DNA of 64,000 bases. Origin: RGIG3009 sp045653425. Lineage in GTDB: Bacteria > Bacillota > Clostridia > Oscillospirales > Acutalibacteraceae. The number at the start of each line of letters is the position of its first letter. Position 1 is the stretch's first letter. Both the position numbers and the translations under genes were made by a program. The notes below the pieces were generated by a model. It was given only the letters and a program-made list of their open reading frames with translations, made no database searches and had not been told where the DNA came from. The DNA lies in the NCBI GenBank assembly GCA_045653425.1, contig JAZOLU010000008.1, positions 1 to 64,000 on the forward strand, written 5' to 3'. Positions 7,791-15,979 of the stretch are shown in pieces.

Positions 7791-9059
7791 TTATTCCTCC
7801 ACAATATACGCTTTTACCTGTTCCAAAATGCGAGTGCCGAGTGTTACCGTCATTCGCAACCCGTCTGCTACGTATTCCTCCGATTCCACCGCGCCCTCAC
7901 GTCGGCAAACACCCGCCAAAGCACCTTTGTCAAAGGGAAGAAGCAAGTGAACCCGCCGTCGGTCCGGCGGCAGAGCACGGGCGATTTGCTCCAACAAACG
8001 GTCAATTCCCGCGCCCGTGGCGGCACTGATACACAGCACCGTACCGTTTTGCGGTTCCACGGGAGGAAGTTCATAAGGACGGTCACATTTATTAAACACG
8101 GTGAGTATCGGTCGGTCGCCGCAACCCAGTTGTGTTAACAATTCGCGCGTTACGGCTAAATGTTCCGCGGCATCCGGGCTGGAGATGTCACACAAATTCA
8201 GCAGAACATCCGCCCCGGCGGCCTCGCCCAGCGTGGAGCGAAAAGCGTTTACCAAATGATGAGGCAAACGGCGGAGCAAGCCGACCGTGTCAATTAGCAA
8301 TACCGTGCGGCCATCCGGCAATTTCAGCGCGCGGGCGGTGGTATCCAGTGTGGCAAACAATTTGTCCTCGGCCAGCACACCGGCATCCGTCAATCGGTTC
8401 ATCAGCGTGGATTTTCCCGCGTTGGTGTAACCCACGATTGCCACCGTTTGAACGTTGTCTTTGCGGCGGCGTTCACGGCGCAACAAGCGTTGCTGTTCCA
8501 CAGCGGCCAACTGCTGGCGTAGAGCTTGAATACGCCGACGAATGTGCCGTCGGTCGCTTTCCAATTTGGTTTCGCCGGGGCCGCGTGTGCCGATACCGCC
8601 GCCCAGCCGCGATAGTGCCACGCCTTGCCCCGCCAGCCGCGGTAAGAGGTATTGCAATTGTGCCAATTCCACCTGCAAGCGTCCTTCGGCAGAACGCGCA
8701 CGCGCGGCGAAAATATCCAAAATCAGCATGGTGCGGTCCACCACGCGGCAGGGGAGTCGGTCCTCCAAATTGCGTTGTTGTGTGGCGGTGAGTTCGCGGT
8801 CAAAAATGACCAAGTCCGCCTCGGCGTTTTCCGCCAGCAGGGCCAGTTCCTCCAATCGACCACCGCCCAAGCAGGTGGCCTTATCGGGCGATTCGCGCTT
8901 TTGTACCATTCTCCCCAGCACTTGCGCACCGGCGGTAGCCGCTAAATCTTCCAATTCATCCAGCGAAACTTCCACGTCAAATTCGCCGGTGTCTATGGAT
9001 ACCAAAAAAGCGGTTTCCGGTTTAGTATCCGACGTTTCCACGGATAATTGTTCGGTCAT
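7791..9059 (-). CDS. hflX: GTPase HflX
   Basis: HflX is a ribosome-associated GTPase that splits stalled or heat-damaged 70S ribosomes. The 422-residue protein has the N-terminal HflX domain with the glycine-rich GGGRLEEL and ATQQRNLEDRL motifs, a basic coiled-coil linker containing SRLGGGIGTRGPGETKLE, and the C-terminal G domain with GYTNAGKST (G1), DTVG (G3) and NKCD (G4). GGGAGGTGA lies just upstream of ATG 9059. It is transcribed divergently from prs. Confidence 0.95.
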   Translation of the reverse strand: MTEQLSVETSDTKPETAFLVSIDTGEFDVEVSLDELEDLAATAGAQVLGRMVQKRESPDKATCLGGGRLEELALLAENAEADLVIFDRELTATQQRNLEDRLPCRVVDRTMLILDIFAARARSAEGRLQVELAQLQYLLPRLAGQGVALSRLGGGIGTRGPGETKLESDRRHIRRRIQALRQQLAAVEQQRLLRRERRRKDNVQTVAIVGYTNAGKSTLMNRLTDAGVLAEDKLFATLDTTARALKLPDGRTVLLIDTVGLLRRLPHHLVNAFRSTLGEAAGADVLLNLCDISSPDAAEHLAVTRELLTQLGCGDRPILTVFNKCDRPYELPPVEPQNGTVLCISAATGAGIDRLLEQIARALPPDRRRVHLLLPFDKGALAGVCRREGAVESEEYVADGLRMTVTLGTRILEQVKAYIVEE

Positions 9060-9091
9060 ATATACTCACCTCCCGGGCGATTGTTTTACTC

Positions 9092-9121
9092 AGTATATCA
9101 AATGTTGGCGGCGATTGTCCA
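9092..9121 (-). promoter_or_regulatory. Promoter for hflX
   Basis: On the minus strand TGGACA (9116-9121) and TATACT (9092-9097) have an 18-nt spacer, about 32 nt before the start codon. Confidence 0.6.
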
Positions 9122-9192
9122 TAGTGTGCGCGAAAAAGCAAAAAAATTTCTTAACAGATTTGCAATTTCCTGTTCCCTTGTGTCGAAAAGTG

Positions 9193-9201
9193 TGGTACAA
9201 T
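9193..9201 (+). promoter_or_regulatory. Extended -10 promoter element for prs
   Basis: TGGTACAAT carries the TGn extension and a near-consensus -10; no good -35 hexamer is found at the right distance. It is 38 nt before the start codon. Confidence 0.45.
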
Positions 9202-9239
9202 GGTGTTGAACTATTTTGCAAAGAGGGATGGGGAACAGT

Positions 9240-10382
9240 ATGTCACAAGAAATTAGCAGTGAAAAAATCTTTACAATGCCGAATCAGGTTGCGCCGCTCA
9301 GCATTATTGCGCAACCCGGTACCGACGAATTGGCGGGCAAGATTAACTATTATCTTACCGAATGGGCCAAAAAAGCCGGCGTCCCGCAAGACACGTTTTT
9401 GGTAGAGGCGGAATGCCCGCGTTTTTCCTCCGGCGATGGTAAAGGTCTCATTAAATCCAGTGTGCGCGGTGACGATTTGTTTATTTTGGTGGACGTTGGC
9501 AACTACAACGTGAAATACAATATTTTTGGTGAGCAAAACTGTATGTCGCCGGACGACCATTTTCAAGATTTAAAGCGTATTATCCAGGCGGCGGGCGGTA
9601 AAGCGCATCGCATTAACGTTATTATGCCCATCCTTTTCGGCGGCAGACAACACCGTCGCAACTACCGCGAATCGCTGGACTGCGCCGTGGCGTTGCAGGA
9701 ATTGGAGCGTATGGGTGTTGCTAACATCATCACGTTTGACGCACACGATGCCCGCGTGCAAAATGCGGTGCCGCTTATGGGTTTTGATAACATTATCCCC
9801 GCATACCAAACTCTAAAAGCGTTGTTCCGTCGCTATCCCGATATGGTGGCTGACCGCGACCATTTAATGATTGTCAGCCCCGACGAAGGCGCGATGAATC
9901 GCAATATGTTCTATGCTTCCACGTTGGGTGTGGATTTGGGTATGTTCTATAAACGCCGTGACTACGCGCACGTGGTTAACGGGCGCAACCCCATTGTGGC
10001 GCACGAATACTTGGGCAACTCGGTGGAAGGCAAGGATATCTTTATTGCAGACGATATTATTTCCTCCGGTGAATCCATGCTGGATATTGCGTATGAGCTT
10101 AAAAAGAGAAAGGCAAACCGCATTTTCTGCTATGCGACCTACGCCATTTTCACCAACGGGTTGGACAAGTTCGACCAAGCTTACAAAGACGGCATCATTG
10201 CCGGTGTGCTGGGCACCAATTTGACCTACCGTTCGGAAGTGCTGAAACAACGCGAATGGTTCTGCGAAGTGGACGTTTCTAAGTATATTGCTTACTTTAT
10301 TGCCTCGCTCAACCACGATATGTCGGTCACTCGCTTGATTGATTCTCACGAAAAAATTAAAAAGTTGCTTGCGGCTCGGTAA
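9240..10382 (+). CDS. prs: Ribose-phosphate pyrophosphokinase (divergent clostridial form)
   Basis: It makes PRPP from ribose 5-phosphate and ATP for nucleotide, His and Trp synthesis. The 380-residue protein is longer than the usual ~315-residue Prs and aligns loosely: MPILFGGRQHRR stands for the usual YxRQDR catalytic region, TFDAHDARVQN for the DLHAxQIQ segment, and IADDIISSGESM is the PRPP-binding loop. The tandem phosphoribosyltransferase domains are recognisable. This divergent type occurs across Clostridia, sometimes beside a canonical Prs, so a paralogue elsewhere is possible. ATG 9240 has GGGGA 5 nt upstream; upstream in-frame codons are not well placed. Confidence 0.85.
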   Translation: MSQEISSEKIFTMPNQVAPLSIIAQPGTDELAGKINYYLTEWAKKAGVPQDTFLVEAECPRFSSGDGKGLIKSSVRGDDLFILVDVGNYNVKYNIFGEQNCMSPDDHFQDLKRIIQAAGGKAHRINVIMPILFGGRQHRRNYRESLDCAVALQELERMGVANIITFDAHDARVQNAVPLMGFDNIIPAYQTLKALFRRYPDMVADRDHLMIVSPDEGAMNRNMFYASTLGVDLGMFYKRRDYAHVVNGRNPIVAHEYLGNSVEGKDIFIADDIISSGESMLDIAYELKKRKANRIFCYATYAIFTNGLDKFDQAYKDGIIAGVLGTNLTYRSEVLKQREWFCEVDVSKYIAYFIASLNHDMSVTRLIDSHEKIKKLLAAR

Positions 10383-10393
10383 AAGTATAAAAC

Positions 10394-10440
10394 GGCACCG
10401 CCCCGATGGATAAAATTCCGTTGGGGCGGTGCTTTGTGTT
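10394..10440 (+). terminator. Probable terminator of prs
   Basis: GCACCGCCCC (10395-10404) and GGGGCGGTGC (10423-10432) form a 10-bp stem with an 18-nt loop, followed by a weak T-rich run (TTTGTGTT). Confidence 0.6.
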
Positions 10441-10519
10441 ATCGCAAAACGGCATGAATGGATTGGTATATTTTCCGCAAACTTTTGCATACAGTGGTAG
10501 CATACAGGGGGGATTGGCT

Positions 10520-11758
10520 ATGAATTGGGTAAAACGAGGGCTGACAGTGCTGCTGGTAACGGCGGTGCTGGGGTCGAGTATGCCGGCGAATGCCGCTACG
10601 TGGATAACCGATACCGAAGCAGGCGAAAGTGTTCAGGAGTTTTTAACACTGGAAACACCCAAGATATTGGACGACGCGCTACCGGTGGCCGCCACGCCGG
10701 CGGCGTTGGAGGTGGGGGGCAAATCGGCTATACTGATGGATATTGCCTCTGGCACGGTGATGTACGAAAAAAATGCGCATGAGAAACTGCCCATTGCCTC
10801 GGTTACCAAGGTGATGACCTTGCTGCTGGTAATGGAGGCACTTGACCAGGGGCACATTACTTTGGAGGAACCGGTGACTTGTTCTCCGGAAGCGGCATCG
10901 ATGGGCGGTTCGCAGATTTGGTTGGAACCGGGCGAGATTATGTCGGTGCACGATTTGGTGAAAGCGGCGGCGGTGGTATCGGCCAACGATGCGTGCGCCG
11001 CGCTGGCAGAGCATTTGTGCGGCTCTATTGAAGGGTTTGTAGAACGGATGAACATTCGTGCCGCAGAACTGGGAATGAACGACACGCAGTTTTTGGATTG
11101 CAGTGGTTTGAACGACGAAGCTCATTCCAGCGCGTATGACGTGGCACTGATGTCGTGCGAGTTGATGAAGTATCCGCTGATTAAACAATACACCACCATT
11201 TGGATGGATACCTTGCGCAATGGGGAATCGCAACTGGTGAACACCAACAAACTGGTGCGCTTTTACCAGGGTATTACCGGTTTGAAAACCGGCACCACCT
11301 CCACGGCGGGGCACAATTTATCTGCCACCGCCGAGCGCAACGGTATGGGGTTAGCGGCGGTGATTTTGGGATGCAGTACCACCGATGAACGTTTTGGCGG
11401 AGCGCGGCGAATGTTGGATTACGGTTTTGCGCATTACAGTTTGTACATGCCGCAGATTGACCCGTCTTCACTAACGCCCATTCCTGTGTTGCGCGGAGTA
11501 GAGACGCAGGTGGAAACAGCGGTTGGTGAGTTGTCGCCGATGTTGCTGAAAAAAGGAGAAGAAAAACAAATGACCTGTACGGTGAAATTGGCGGATGATG
11601 TGGAAGCACCGGTTGAGGAGGGGCAGATTGTTGGTCGGGTAACGGTAATGAAAAACGGCGAGGAGTGTGCGACGTATCCCGTGTATGCCAAAACGGCGGT
11701 GGCACGGCTGGGTTTTGGCGAGTCGCTAAAACGGCTGTTTCGGGCATTGTGTGTGTAA
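10520..11758 (+). CDS. D-alanyl-D-alanine carboxypeptidase (PBP5/DacF type, S11)
   Basis: The 412-residue protein has a Sec signal (MNWVKRGLTVLLVTAVLG, likely cleaved after ANAA) and an S11 peptidase domain with all three active-site motifs: SVTK (nucleophile Ser), SAND (SxN) and LKTGTT (KTG). A C-terminal beta domain follows, then a basic hydrophobic end (FGESLKRLFRALCV) that could be the amphipathic membrane anchor of low-molecular-mass PBPs. It trims pentapeptides in peptidoglycan. In spore formers DacF-type enzymes act in the forespore; two copies of GCATACAG upstream (10487, 10500) may be regulatory. ATG 10520 has GGGGGGA 7 nt upstream; a longer open frame starting in the prs terminator is rejected. 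Confidence 0.93.
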   Translation: MNWVKRGLTVLLVTAVLGSSMPANAATWITDTEAGESVQEFLTLETPKILDDALPVAATPAALEVGGKSAILMDIASGTVMYEKNAHEKLPIASVTKVMTLLLVMEALDQGHITLEEPVTCSPEAASMGGSQIWLEPGEIMSVHDLVKAAAVVSANDACAALAEHLCGSIEGFVERMNIRAAELGMNDTQFLDCSGLNDEAHSSAYDVALMSCELMKYPLIKQYTTIWMDTLRNGESQLVNTNKLVRFYQGITGLKTGTTSTAGHNLSATAERNGMGLAAVILGCSTTDERFGGARRMLDYGFAHYSLYMPQIDPSSLTPIPVLRGVETQVETAVGELSPMLLKKGEEKQMTCTVKLADDVEAPVEEGQIVGRVTVMKNGEECATYPVYAKTAVARLGFGESLKRLFRALCV

Positions 11759-11825
11759 TCGCGGCTAAAACTTCGCCTTTCGTGAAAATTCTGCAAAATA
11801 TTTGTGAAAAATACAAAAGTATCGG

Positions 11826-11854
11826 TTGCAATTATGCGTGAGATATAGTAAAAT
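11826..11854 (+). promoter_or_regulatory. Promoter for pgi
   Basis: TTGCAA (11826-11831) and TAAAAT (11849-11854) are separated by 17 nt, with the ATG 38 nt downstream. Confidence 0.7.
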
Positions 11855-11891
11855 AAAACCAAGAAAATAGCACGAAAGCAGAGGAAGATAT

Positions 11892-13232
11892 ATGGCCGTT
11901 ACATTGGACACACGGTATTTGGATGGGTTTGTTCGCAAGCACGAGTTGGCGGGAATGCAGGAACAGGTTAACGCCGCCCACGAAATGCTGCACAACGGTA
12001 CCGGTTTGGGAAATGATTTTTTGGGTTGGCTCACTTTGCCGACGGATTACGATAAAGAGGAATTTGCCCGCATTCAGGCGGCGGCTCAGCGTATTCAAAG
12101 TGATACGGATGTGTTCATTGCCATTGGCATCGGCGGTTCCTATTTGGGTGCTCGCGCCGTTATTGAATTCCTGAAATCACCTTTATATAATACACTGGGC
12201 AAAAACACGCCGGACGTGTATTTTGCCGGCAACAATATCAGCGATTCTGCGCTTACCGAGTTGCTCGCTTTGTGTAAGGGCAAACGCGTTTCCATTAACG
12301 TAATTTCCAAATCCGGTACCACCACGGAGCCGGCCATTGCGTTCCGTGTGTTCCGCAAATATTTGGAGCAAACCGTGGGTGTTGAGGAAGCGCGCCGTCG
12401 CATTTATGTGACAACGGATAAGGCCCGCGGTACACTCAAGGGCTTGGCAGACCGTGAAGGGTATGAAACCTTTGTGGTACCGGACAACGTGGGCGGTCGG
12501 TTTTCGGTGCTTACGGCGGTGGGGTTATTGCCCATTGCGGTGGCGGGGTGCGACATTGCCGCGTTAATGGCGGGTGCCGCCGAAGCGCAGACCGCCTTGG
12601 CCGACCCGTCGTTGGAAACGAATGACTGTTACCGCTATGCGGCGTTGCGTAACATTTTGTTGCGGAAAGGCCGTAGCGTAGAGTTGATGGTGAGCTACGA
12701 GCCGCGTTATGCACTGATGGCGGAATGGTGGAAACAACTGTACGGCGAAAGCGAAGGGAAAGACGGGAAAGGTTTGTTCCCGGCTTCGGTGATATTCTCC
12801 ACGGATTTGCACTCGCTGGGTCAGTTTGTGCAGGACGGCGCGAACATTTTGACGGAAACGGTGGTATTAATTGACAAATCACCGGTGGAAGTCACGGTGG
12901 AGGAAGACCCTGAAAATATTGACGGTTTGAATTTCTTAACGGGCTGTACAATGGCGGAAATCAACCGCAAGGCGTTTGAGGGTACCGTGCTTGCACACAC
13001 TGACGGCGGCACACCGAATATGGTGGTACACGTTCCCTCTGTGTGCGAAAAGGAATTGGGATATTTACTGTATTTCTTTGAAAAAGCGTGCGCCATTTCC
13101 GGATATTTACTGGGTGTTAACCCGTTTGACCAACCCGGTGTGGAGGCGTACAAAAAGAATATGTTTGCTTTGCTGGGCAAGCCCGGCTATGAGCAGGAAA
13201 AAGCGGCGTTGGAACGTCGCTTGGGACGGTAA
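11892..13232 (+). CDS. pgi: Glucose-6-phosphate isomerase
   Basis: Pgi interconverts glucose 6-phosphate and fructose 6-phosphate in glycolysis. The 446-residue length matches the short Firmicutes Pgi type. Visible motifs are IGIGGSYLGARA (phosphate-binding start of the first SIS domain), ISKSGTTTEPAIAFR, the PDNVGGRFSVLTAVGLLP signature, and HLGQ-type region near SLGQFVQDG with a C-terminal Lys segment (VEAYKKNMF). It has its own promoter and a GAGGAAG site upstream. The small P-loop gene lies 50 nt downstream in the same direction. Confidence 0.96.
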   Translation: MAVTLDTRYLDGFVRKHELAGMQEQVNAAHEMLHNGTGLGNDFLGWLTLPTDYDKEEFARIQAAAQRIQSDTDVFIAIGIGGSYLGARAVIEFLKSPLYNTLGKNTPDVYFAGNNISDSALTELLALCKGKRVSINVISKSGTTTEPAIAFRVFRKYLEQTVGVEEARRRIYVTTDKARGTLKGLADREGYETFVVPDNVGGRFSVLTAVGLLPIAVAGCDIAALMAGAAEAQTALADPSLETNDCYRYAALRNILLRKGRSVELMVSYEPRYALMAEWWKQLYGESEGKDGKGLFPASVIFSTDLHSLGQFVQDGANILTETVVLIDKSPVEVTVEEDPENIDGLNFLTGCTMAEINRKAFEGTVLAHTDGGTPNMVVHVPSVCEKELGYLLYFFEKACAISGYLLGVNPFDQPGVEAYKKNMFALLGKPGYEQEKAALERRLGR

Positions 13233-13282
13233 AGTGGCAGTTGCCGCCGCACGGCGGTGAATATAGACTGGGAGGAATGAAA

Positions 13283-13696
13283 ATGATTACATTGATTCTC
13301 GGGAAAAAGGGCTCGGGTAAAACAAAGCGGTTACTCGATATGTGCAACGAAGCGGTTGTGCAGTCCAAAGGCAACGTCGTGTTTATTGAAAAGGACACGA
13401 CCTTGACGTATAACCTGAGTCATAAGGTGCGTTTGGTTGCGGCGGATGAATACGCCGTCCGCGGTTTTGATAGCTTTTACGGCTACATTGCCGGTATGTG
13501 TGCCGGCAACTACGACATTACCGATATTTTTGTGGATTCCACATTAAAAATCGGCGGTGACGTGGGCGAGATTCTGCCCTTTGTGCAGAAATTGAAAGCA
13601 CTTAGTGATATGGCCAATACCAACGTGGTGTTGTCCGTGTCCGCAGACCCTGCGGAAATTCCGGCAGAAATTGCGGATTTGGCGCGCGAGATTTAA
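13283..13696 (+). CDS. Small P-loop NTPase of unknown function
   Basis: The 137-residue protein is little more than a nucleotide-binding core: a Walker A motif GKKGSGKTK at residues 7-15, and a Walker B-like strand DIFVDST about residues 80-86. It lacks an obvious helicase, kinase or ABC signature, and its short length looks native because the reading frame is undisturbed and a hairpin follows. ATG 13283 is chosen because GGGAGGA lies 6 nt upstream, whereas the ATG two codons earlier abuts that site. It follows pgi but is probably not functionally tied to it. Confidence 0.75.
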   Translation: MITLILGKKGSGKTKRLLDMCNEAVVQSKGNVVFIEKDTTLTYNLSHKVRLVAADEYAVRGFDSFYGYIAGMCAGNYDITDIFVDSTLKIGGDVGEILPFVQKLKALSDMANTNVVLSVSADPAEIPAEIADLAREI

Positions 13697-13714
13697 CATT
13701 TCCCGCCTGCTACG

Positions 13715-13738
13715 CGGAGCACCGATTTCGGTGCTCCG
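13715..13738 (+). terminator. Stem-loop after the P-loop gene
   Basis: CGGAGCACCGA and TCGGTGCTCCG form a perfect 11-bp stem with a 2-nt loop, effectively a continuous palindrome. The T-rich run comes about 13 nt later (TTGTTTTTTGG), so termination is plausible but not textbook. Confidence 0.6.
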
Positions 13739-13812
13739 TGTATTGGCTTGTTTTTTGGACAAGTCCTGCGTAAAACTTTTTGTCTCTGTGCGTGGTTTTT
13801 CGCAAAAAATGG

Positions 13813-13841
13813 TTGACAAATCGGGCGCAGACCGATATAAT
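13813..13841 (+). promoter_or_regulatory. Consensus sigma-A promoter for yceD-rpmF
   Basis: TTGACA (13813-13818) and TATAAT (13836-13841) are exact with a 17-nt spacer, consistent with strong expression of a ribosomal protein operon. Confidence 0.9.
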
Positions 13842-13867
13842 ATTCTGCGTGATTATTGAGGTGAAAT

Positions 13868-14362
13868 ATGCTTCTGAAACTGAAATCCTTGTTTTTGGGC
13901 GAAACGAATTGTTTACCGATTGATTGCACGTTGGATTTTTCCCGCGTGGAATGGAACGGTGGGTATCCGTTTCAAGAACCCGTCAAGGTGAAAGGGCAAA
14001 TCACCCTGTCCGCCGATGTGGTAACGCTCAAAGCCACGGTGTACTACCGTTACGATGGTACGTGTGACCGTTGTATGGGCGATATCCACCGCGAACAGCA
14101 GATGACGATGGAGCATATTCTTGTGGTTTCCCTCAATCACGAGGAAAATGACAGCTTTGTCCTGTTGGAGAATTATCAACTGCCGTTGGACGATTTGGTA
14201 GAAGAAAATCTCATTTTGGACCAGCCGTCGAAGATACTGTGCAGCGAGGATTGCCGCGGGTTGTGCCCGCAGTGCGGCAAGGACTTGAATCAGGATTCTT
14301 GCAACTGCCGTGTTGACACGGTGGACCCACGTTTGGCAGTATTACAGCAGTTGCTGGATTAG
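13868..14362 (+). CDS. yceD: YceD family protein (DUF177)
   Basis: DUF177 proteins lie upstream of rpmF in most bacteria and are implicated in 23S rRNA and ribosome large-subunit maturation. The 164-residue product shows the central YDGTCDRCMGDI region and the C-terminal cysteine-rich segment with pattern CSEDCRGLCPQCGKDLN and CNC, which probably binds zinc. GAGGTGAAAT precedes the ATG, and rpmF begins 29 nt after the stop, so the pair is one operon. Confidence 0.92.
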   Translation: MLLKLKSLFLGETNCLPIDCTLDFSRVEWNGGYPFQEPVKVKGQITLSADVVTLKATVYYRYDGTCDRCMGDIHREQQMTMEHILVVSLNHEENDSFVLLENYQLPLDDLVEENLILDQPSKILCSEDCRGLCPQCGKDLNQDSCNCRVDTVDPRLAVLQQLLD

Positions 14363-14391
14363 TTTTTGATTATGTTAAGGAGGTGCTGACG

Positions 14392-14574
14392 ATGGCGGTA
14401 CCGAAGAGAAAGAGTTCCAAGGCGCGTCGTGACAAAAGACGCAACAATGTTTGGAAGACGATGGCTCCCGAACTGGTGAAGTGCCCGCAGTGCGGCGCAT
14501 ACAAGCGCCCGCACCGTCTTTGCGGAACCTGCGGTTACTACAACGGCAGACAAATCGTTAAGGTTGAGGAGTAA
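14392..14574 (+). CDS. rpmF: 50S ribosomal protein L32
   Basis: The 60-residue protein begins MAVPKRKSSKARRDKRR, the invariant L32 opening, and has a zinc-ribbon of two pairs, CPQC and CGTC, so it is the zinc-binding (C+) form. AAGGAGGTG lies upstream of ATG 14392; a GTG three codons earlier overlaps that site. It is the second gene of the yceD-rpmF operon. Confidence 0.97.
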   Translation: MAVPKRKSSKARRDKRRNNVWKTMAPELVKCPQCGAYKRPHRLCGTCGYYNGRQIVKVEE

Positions 14575-14615
14575 TAGGCCAACCTGTCCACAATACCCCA
14601 AACAAGCAAGAATAG

Positions 14616-14652
14616 AGGGTGTGTCCCGGTTGGGCCGCACCCTTTATTTTTT
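14616..14652 (+). terminator. Intrinsic terminator after rpmF
   Basis: AGGGTGTG (14616-14623) pairs with CGCACCCT (14636-14643, one G-U) and is followed by TTATTTTTT. The ribosome binding site of the next gene comes directly after it. Confidence 0.75.
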
Positions 14653-14666
14653 ACGGAGGGATGGCT

Positions 14667-15974
14667 ATGGCGGTAACTATCACGGCAGTACAACCAGGTA
14701 GTCCGGCACAAAAAAAGAAAATCCATGCCGGTGACAAGCTGGTTTCCGTGAACGGACACGCCGTTACCGATGTGCTGGATTATCGCTTTTATTTAACGGA
14801 AGAACGGTTAATACTGGAACTGGAAACCCCAAAGGGTGCCCGCACTGTGCGGTTGTGCAAACCGGAATACGAGGACATTGGGTTGGAGTTTGAGACTTAC
14901 CTAATGGATAAACAGCACACGTGCCGCAACGGGTGCGTTTTCTGCTTTATAGACCAAATGCCTCCCGGTATGCGGGAAAGTTTGTATTTTAAAGATGATG
15001 ATAGCCGCCTTTCGTTTTTGTTTGGCAACTATATTACGCTGACAAATTTGTCTGAGCACGAAATAGAGCGGATTATGGCGTTGCATATCAGCCCTATTAA
15101 TGTATCGGTGCATACCACCAATCCGGAACTGCGTTGCCGTATGATGAACAACCGCTTTGCGGGGGATTCGTTGACGTTGCTCAAACGGTTTGCGGATGCC
15201 GGTATTCGGTTAAATTGCCAACTGGTGATTTGTCCCGAATGGAACGACGGCGCGGAACTGGAACGCAGTATGCACGATTTGGCGGTGTTATCGCCGGCCG
15301 TGGAAAGCGTGGCGGTGGTGCCGGTTGGGCTTACCAAATACCGCGAGGGATTAACACCCCTGCGTCCCTTTACCGCGGCGGAGGCCGATGCGGTGATAGA
15401 GGCGGTTGAACGGTTTGGCAACGCTATGGTGGCGGCTACGGGCACACGGGTGGTATATCCGGCGGATGAATGGTATTTGCTGGCGGGTCGTCCGTTGCCG
15501 GATGAAGCGTTTTATGAGGAAATGTCTCAACTGGAAAACGGCGTGGGTCTGTTAGCGTTGTTGCGTGCGCAATTTACCGAGGCATTGGCAGCGTGTAACG
15601 ACACCGCCACGGCAACCGACGTGGATACGGTGCTGGTTACCGGTATGGCGGCGGCACCAATTTTGGAGGAACTGGTACAGGCGGCACGTGCGCGCTTTCC
15701 GCAGTTGCGGGTGCGCGTTGTGGCCATACGCAACGACTTTTTTGGTGAACGCATTACGGTGGCGGGGTTGGTTACCGGTGGCGATATTTGTGAGCAGATG
15801 CGGGGCGTTGCGTGTGAACGCGTGGTGATTCCGGACGTGATGTTGCGGCACGAGCGTGACCGCTTTTTGGATGATGTAACACTGCCGGACTTGGAAAAAA
15901 GATTGGGTGTTCCGGTTGAGATAACGGCCACCGATGGCGAATCGCTGTTGGCGGTACTATTGGAGACGAAGTGA
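14667..15974 (+). CDS. DUF512 family radical-SAM-like Fe-S protein with PDZ domain
   Basis: The 435-residue protein starts with a PDZ-like domain (VQPGSPAQKKKIHAGDKLVSVNG). Next comes a cysteine cluster CRNGCVFCF (C-x3-C-x2-C), the [4Fe-4S] ligand pattern of radical SAM enzymes, then the DUF512 region. The reaction is unknown. Its position just before der and plsY is a conserved clostridial arrangement, and it overlaps or abuts der. ATG 14667 is chosen since GGAGGG lies 6 nt upstream; the ATG two codons earlier touches that site. Confidence 0.88.
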   Translation: MAVTITAVQPGSPAQKKKIHAGDKLVSVNGHAVTDVLDYRFYLTEERLILELETPKGARTVRLCKPEYEDIGLEFETYLMDKQHTCRNGCVFCFIDQMPPGMRESLYFKDDDSRLSFLFGNYITLTNLSEHEIERIMALHISPINVSVHTTNPELRCRMMNNRFAGDSLTLLKRFADAGIRLNCQLVICPEWNDGAELERSMHDLAVLSPAVESVAVVPVGLTKYREGLTPLRPFTAAEADAVIEAVERFGNAMVAATGTRVVYPADEWYLLAGRPLPDEAFYEEMSQLENGVGLLALLRAQFTEALAACNDTATATDVDTVLVTGMAAAPILEELVQAARARFPQLRVRVVAIRNDFFGERITVAGLVTGGDICEQMRGVACERVVIPDVMLRHERDRFLDDVTLPDLEKRLGVPVEITATDGESLLAVLLETK

Positions 15975-15979
15975 GAAAT

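Noticed and set aside
10406..10519. N-terminal extension of the D,D-carboxypeptidase into the prs terminator
   Set aside because: It would bury the signal peptide and spans a terminator hairpin; ATG 10520 has a strong ribosome binding site.
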